From positions 1 through 8,423 of the forward strand of contig JAHDGP010000189.1 in assembly GCA_020627525.1 (NCBI GenBank): DNA of 8,423 nucleotides. Direction: 5' to 3'. Positions within the stretch are counted from its first letter, which is position 1. Every line of letters starts with the position of its first letter. The notes under the pieces are model-generated. The model searched no databases. It was given only the letters and a program-made list of their open reading frames with translations, and was not told the origin of the DNA. This stretch comes from Bacteroidota bacterium (GTDB taxonomy: Bacteria > Bacteroidota > Bacteroidia > Chitinophagales > UBA2359). This document shows positions 6,007 through 8,423 of this stretch, one piece after another. The translations under genes were made by a program, and so were the position numbers.

Positions 6007-6954
6007 TTATGTTCTGTGCTTTGAGGCAATTTCATCAACAACCGAGCTGTATTTTGCGGCATTGTCTGTAAAAACAGTCACCACACAACCATGATCAATT
6101 CTTTCAGCAATTTTTAATGCACCAACAAGATTAGCGGCAGAAGAAGGGCTGATCAAAAGACCTTCATATTTAGCAAAGTCTGCAATCATTTTATAAGCAT
6201 CATCACAAGAAACGAATTCAGTTCCATCGGCCAATTTATCATCATAAATACTTGGAATGCTCTGCGTTGCAAGGTGTTTCCAACCTTCTAGTTTATGATC
6301 TGGACTATCTGGCTGCAAGGAAATTAATTGAACATTAGGATCAAATTCTTTAAGTCTTCTGCCTGTCCCCATAAAAGTACCAGTTGTTCCCAATGAGGAA
6401 CAAAAGTGCGTTACTTGTTGGTTGGTTTGGCGCAATATTTCTTCAGCAGTTAAATAATGAGCATACCAATTATCATCATTTGAATATTGATCTGCATAGA
6501 AATATTTCTCAGGATTTTTTCTGTAAAGTTCTTTGACAATTTGTTGTGAAACGCCTGTTCTATTGCCCTCACTGTAAATGAGATCAACATCAAACATTTT
6601 TAAAATACGTTTTCTTTCTTCCGTAGCCTGTTCAGGGATACACAATTTTAGCTTTAGCCCAAGAGCAGCAGCAATGTGAGCGTAAGCAATTCCAGTATTA
6701 CCACTTGAAGCATCTAATATGGTTTTTTCTTTGGTTAAGTCGCCTCTGATAATTGCTTGCTTAATGATATTAAATGCAGGACGCGATTTAACACTGCCTC
6801 CAAATTGACGCCATTCCATTTTGGCATAAACCTGTACACCTTTTTTATTAATTAGGGATTTTATTGGGAATATAGGCGTGTTGCCAACCAAATGTTTGAT
6901 TGTTTCTATCCTTTTTAACAAACCCGATTCTAGTAAAGTGGCACTATAATTCAT
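6007..6954 (-). CDS. CysM-like PLP-dependent cysteine synthase family protein
   Basis: Members of this fold-type II family make cysteine from an activated serine (O-acetylserine or O-phosphoserine) and a sulfur donor in the cytoplasm. Numbering from the ATG at 6952-6954 (315 residues): VGNTPIF (23-29), the PLP-lysine motif GGSVKSRPAF with Lys56, the substrate-binding loop ASSGNTG (82-88), the phosphate-binding glycine loop GTTGTFMGTGR (189-199), and ISPSSAAN (268-275) where a Ser contacts the pyridine nitrogen. GTTGT rather than GTGGT resembles CysM. The usual Asn-Pro before the lysine motif is replaced by RQF, so substrate preference may differ from classic CysK/CysM. The frame stays open 14 codons further to a TTG at 6996, but those codons overlap a good promoter, so the ATG is chosen. 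It may be co-transcribed with the small Lacal_2735 gene downstream. Cystathionine beta-synthase-like activity remains possible. Confidence 0.85.
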   Translation of the reverse strand: MNYSATLLESGLLKRIETIKHLVGNTPIFPIKSLINKKGVQVYAKMEWRQFGGSVKSRPAFNIIKQAIIRGDLTKEKTILDASSGNTGIAYAHIAAALGLKLKLCIPEQATEERKRILKMFDVDLIYSEGNRTGVSQQIVKELYRKNPEKYFYADQYSNDDNWYAHYLTAEEILRQTNQQVTHFCSSLGTTGTFMGTGRRLKEFDPNVQLISLQPDSPDHKLEGWKHLATQSIPSIYDDKLADGTEFVSCDDAYKMIADFAKYEGLLISPSSAANLVGALKIAERIDHGCVVTVFTDNAAKYSSVVDEIASKHRT

Positions 6955-6980
6955 AAATAGTCTTTTCGATTTTAGCTCTG

Positions 6981-7011
6981 CAAAACTAGTTACCAAGCGT
7001 TAAAGGACAAA
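6981..7011 (-). promoter_or_regulatory. Bacteroidota-type promoter of the cysteine-synthase-like gene
   Basis: On the minus strand TTTG (7008-7011) is followed after exactly 19 bp by TAGTTTTG (6981-6988), matching TTTG-N19-TAnnTTTG. The transcript would begin about 20 bases before the ATG at 6954, leaving a short leader. This placement rules out the longer TTG-started reading frame, which would be partly upstream of the transcription start. Confidence 0.65.
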
Positions 7012-7088
7012 TAATGTTTGTCTATTTATTTCTATATTTTCTAATTTGTTTGTATACTTGTTTGGCTATCAGTTGCTTGCAATAAAAC

Positions 7089-7863
7089 TTAATACCAAAG
7101 CTTGAAATGTTCTTTTGCTTGACCTTTTCGAAAGAAAATTACACCTAATTGATAGAAATCTAGGCTCAAACTTACTTGTTTATTGTTAATTATTGATTTC
7201 CAAGCATTTGACATATCAGAAGACCAATGAATATCGTCAAAAACAAAAATTGATCCATCATGTACTTTTTCTAAAATTAACTCAAAATATCTAAGTGTTG
7301 CCTCCATTTGATGGTTTCCATCAATAAACACATAATCGAGTTTTTCAAAGTCTTTCAAAATAACTGATAAGCATTCATCAAAATTGCCAACATGTAGAGA
7401 AATATTTTCAATATTTAAAGCCTCAAAGTTTGATTCAGCGATTTTCGCAATATTCGGACAACCTTCAATTGTGGTTACTGAAGCATTGAGATTGCCGGCA
7501 GCTTGATAAAGAGTGCTAATTCCTAGAGAGGTACCCAATTCTAGTATATTATTAGGCTGAAAATAGTTGACAAATCTAAAAAGCAACTTTCCATAACGCG
7601 GTGCAATAGAGGTTCTTTTAGCAATCGTGCTTACTTTTCGTTTATTTGCCTGTTCGTTCTCCAAAATCAGTTACAGAAATTTCAGTATTGTTTTTGAGTA
7701 AATTTTCTTTTAAAGTTTTAATATCATCAAAAGCATAAAAGTGCCTTTTGTCATTTAAGATATTTTCCGCTATTTCATAGACAAATGGAGAGTGTAAGTA
7801 AAAGCGAGATTTCCCTTTGAAACCGTATTTTAATAATTCAGATATGCGGTGAGTTAAATGCAT
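7089..7863 (-). pseudogene. SAM-dependent methyltransferase gene interrupted by a frameshift
   Basis: Two overlapping minus-strand frames together make one Bacteroidota class I methyltransferase. Piece 1 (7863 to 7642, 73 residues, ATG start) carries the conserved N-terminus: GFKGKSRFYLHSPFVYEIAENIL, then DKRHFYAFDDI and EISVTDFG. Piece 2 (7664 to 7089) continues with NKRKVSTIAKRT, the SAM-binding motif ILELGTSLGIST (residues 40-51 of that frame), the acidic TTIEGCPN (64-71), FIDGNH (113-118), DDIHWS (143-148), and the C-terminal VIFFRKGQAKEHF. The break falls just after VTDFG. From memory, intact relatives read 'DFGAGS' plus about five residues before NKRK; here 13 bases remain where 24 are expected, so an 11-base deletion would explain both the missing AGS and the shift. 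Piece 2 holds the whole catalytic domain and could in principle start at TTG 7664, so residual activity cannot be excluded. Sequencing error is the main alternative. The methyl acceptor is unknown. Confidence 0.82.
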
Positions 7864-7882
7864 CTTTGATTTGCTTGAATAT

Positions 7883-7890
7883 CAAATTTA
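7883..7890 (-). promoter_or_regulatory. TAnnTTTG -7 box ahead of the methyltransferase gene
   Basis: TAAATTTG on the minus strand lies 19 bp upstream of the ATG at 7863, a suitable distance for a short leader. No -33 TTTG is present at the expected spacing. It lies in the 73-bp gap behind the peroxiredoxin-like gene and suggests separate transcription. Confidence 0.35.
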
Positions 7891-7936
7891 CATTCTTTTA
7901 GGTATTTTCTTGAATGAAGGAATGTAATTTTAATTT

Positions 7937-8422
7937 TCAACAAGCGATGTTTTCATAATCTGGACGATCAGAAGCTTTAGAATGAAGGTATTTTTTTAAC
8001 ACCTGTCCATTTTTTAATAAGAAAATACCAGGCATTTGAAAAATATCACCTTGTTCTTTTCCAATTCCATGTTTGTCAATCAATCCAGCTTTAAATCCTC
8101 TTAACAACACTTGTAAACCAAACAATTCTCTAATTCCACCTCTTTTGAGATTGAATCTTTTGTATAAAATACCTTCTGGGTCGCTTACTTGTGGAATATT
8201 TTCAAGCTTATATTCTGATAAAATATCCGTAGCTGTTTCTTCATCAATCATATGAATCAGAACTATTTTAGTGCCTTGGATCTCAATCTTGTTTCGAACT
8301 TTGGCTAAATCACTTAAAGACTCTCTACAAAATGTACAGCCAAAATGTCTCAGAAATACCAGCATTGTGGGCCATTTTTCTGACATTTCTTGTAAATTAT
8401 GTCCATTAGAAACTTCAAACAT
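7937..8422 (-). CDS. AhpC/TSA (AhpC-TSA_2) peroxiredoxin-like protein, possibly N-terminally cut
   Basis: The 161-residue product has a thioredoxin-fold opening: a hydrophobic strand MLVFLRHFGCTFCRE (20-34) with a CxxC pair, Cys29 and Cys32. RHFGCTFCRE is typical of the AhpC-TSA_2 group of peroxiredoxin-like proteins. The C-terminal part, GDIFQMPGIFLLKNGQVLKKYLHSKASDRPDYENI (124-158), fits the same group, with the cis-Pro (Pro131) of the thioredoxin fold. It probably reduces peroxides or disulfides in the cytoplasm; no signal peptide is visible. An extra cysteine is the very last residue (Cys161). The ATG at 8420-8422 is one base from the window end, so an earlier start cannot be excluded; some relatives are slightly longer at the N-terminus. 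The downstream gap has a 6-bp inverted repeat with a long loop, too weak to call a terminator. Confidence 0.8.
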   Translation of the reverse strand: MFEVSNGHNLQEMSEKWPTMLVFLRHFGCTFCRESLSDLAKVRNKIEIQGTKIVLIHMIDEETATDILSEYKLENIPQVSDPEGILYKRFNLKRGGIRELFGLQVLLRGFKAGLIDKHGIGKEQGDIFQMPGIFLLKNGQVLKKYLHSKASDRPDYENIAC

Positions 8423-8423
8423 A

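Noticed and set aside
7890..7925. ACATTC / GAATGT inverted repeat as a terminator for the peroxiredoxin-like gene
   Set aside because: It has only 6 bp of perfect stem with a loop of about 24 bases, and no T-run directly after it.
8073..8255. 60-codon plus-strand frame
   Set aside because: It is antisense to the peroxiredoxin-like gene and has no recognisable features.

Overview
The window is AT-rich chromosomal DNA from a member of the Bacteroidota. The evidence is a PorQ homologue (a type IX secretion system protein restricted to this phylum), a Lacal_2735-type micro-protein, a TTTG-N19-TAnnTTTG promoter of the Bacteroidota type, and no Shine-Dalgarno sequences ahead of the genes. Class level cannot be decided from sequence alone; a free-living marine or freshwater relative of Saprospiria, Flavobacteriia or Cytophagia would fit.

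Layout. (1) 1-168, minus: N-terminal 56 codons of an arginase/agmatinase-family ureohydrolase. (2) 169-705: a 537-bp gap between divergent genes, holding a 211-bp imperfect palindrome (344-554) whose two halves pair along nearly their whole length, the most unusual structure here. (3) 706-1371, plus: small outer-membrane beta-barrel protein. (4) 1375-2436, minus: exported DUF3089 alpha/beta hydrolase, convergent with (3) with only 3 bp between stop codons. (5) 2598-3101, minus: unknown protein with two membrane helices. (6) 3244-4311, plus: porQ. (7) 4457-5740, plus: FAD-dependent amine-oxidase-like enzyme. (8) 5754-5924, minus: a 56-residue Lacal_2735 family protein, convergent with (7). (9) 6007-6954, minus: CysM-like PLP enzyme, with a well-formed promoter that fixes its start. 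(10) 7089-7863, minus: SAM-dependent methyltransferase gene split by a frameshift. (11) 7937-8422, minus: AhpC/TSA-type peroxiredoxin-like protein reaching the window edge.

The genes do not form an obvious pathway or defence island. They look like separately transcribed genes: several have their own -7-like box, orientation changes six times, and gaps are mostly 70-160 bp. Functional links are loose: cell-envelope functions (barrel protein, DUF3089 hydrolase, PorQ) and redox or sulfur chemistry (FAD enzyme, cysteine-synthase-like enzyme, peroxiredoxin-like protein). I found no CRISPR, tRNA, rRNA, transposase, integrase or phage gene. I do not see a new multi-gene system; the points most worth following are the fold-back element and the broken methyltransferase gene.
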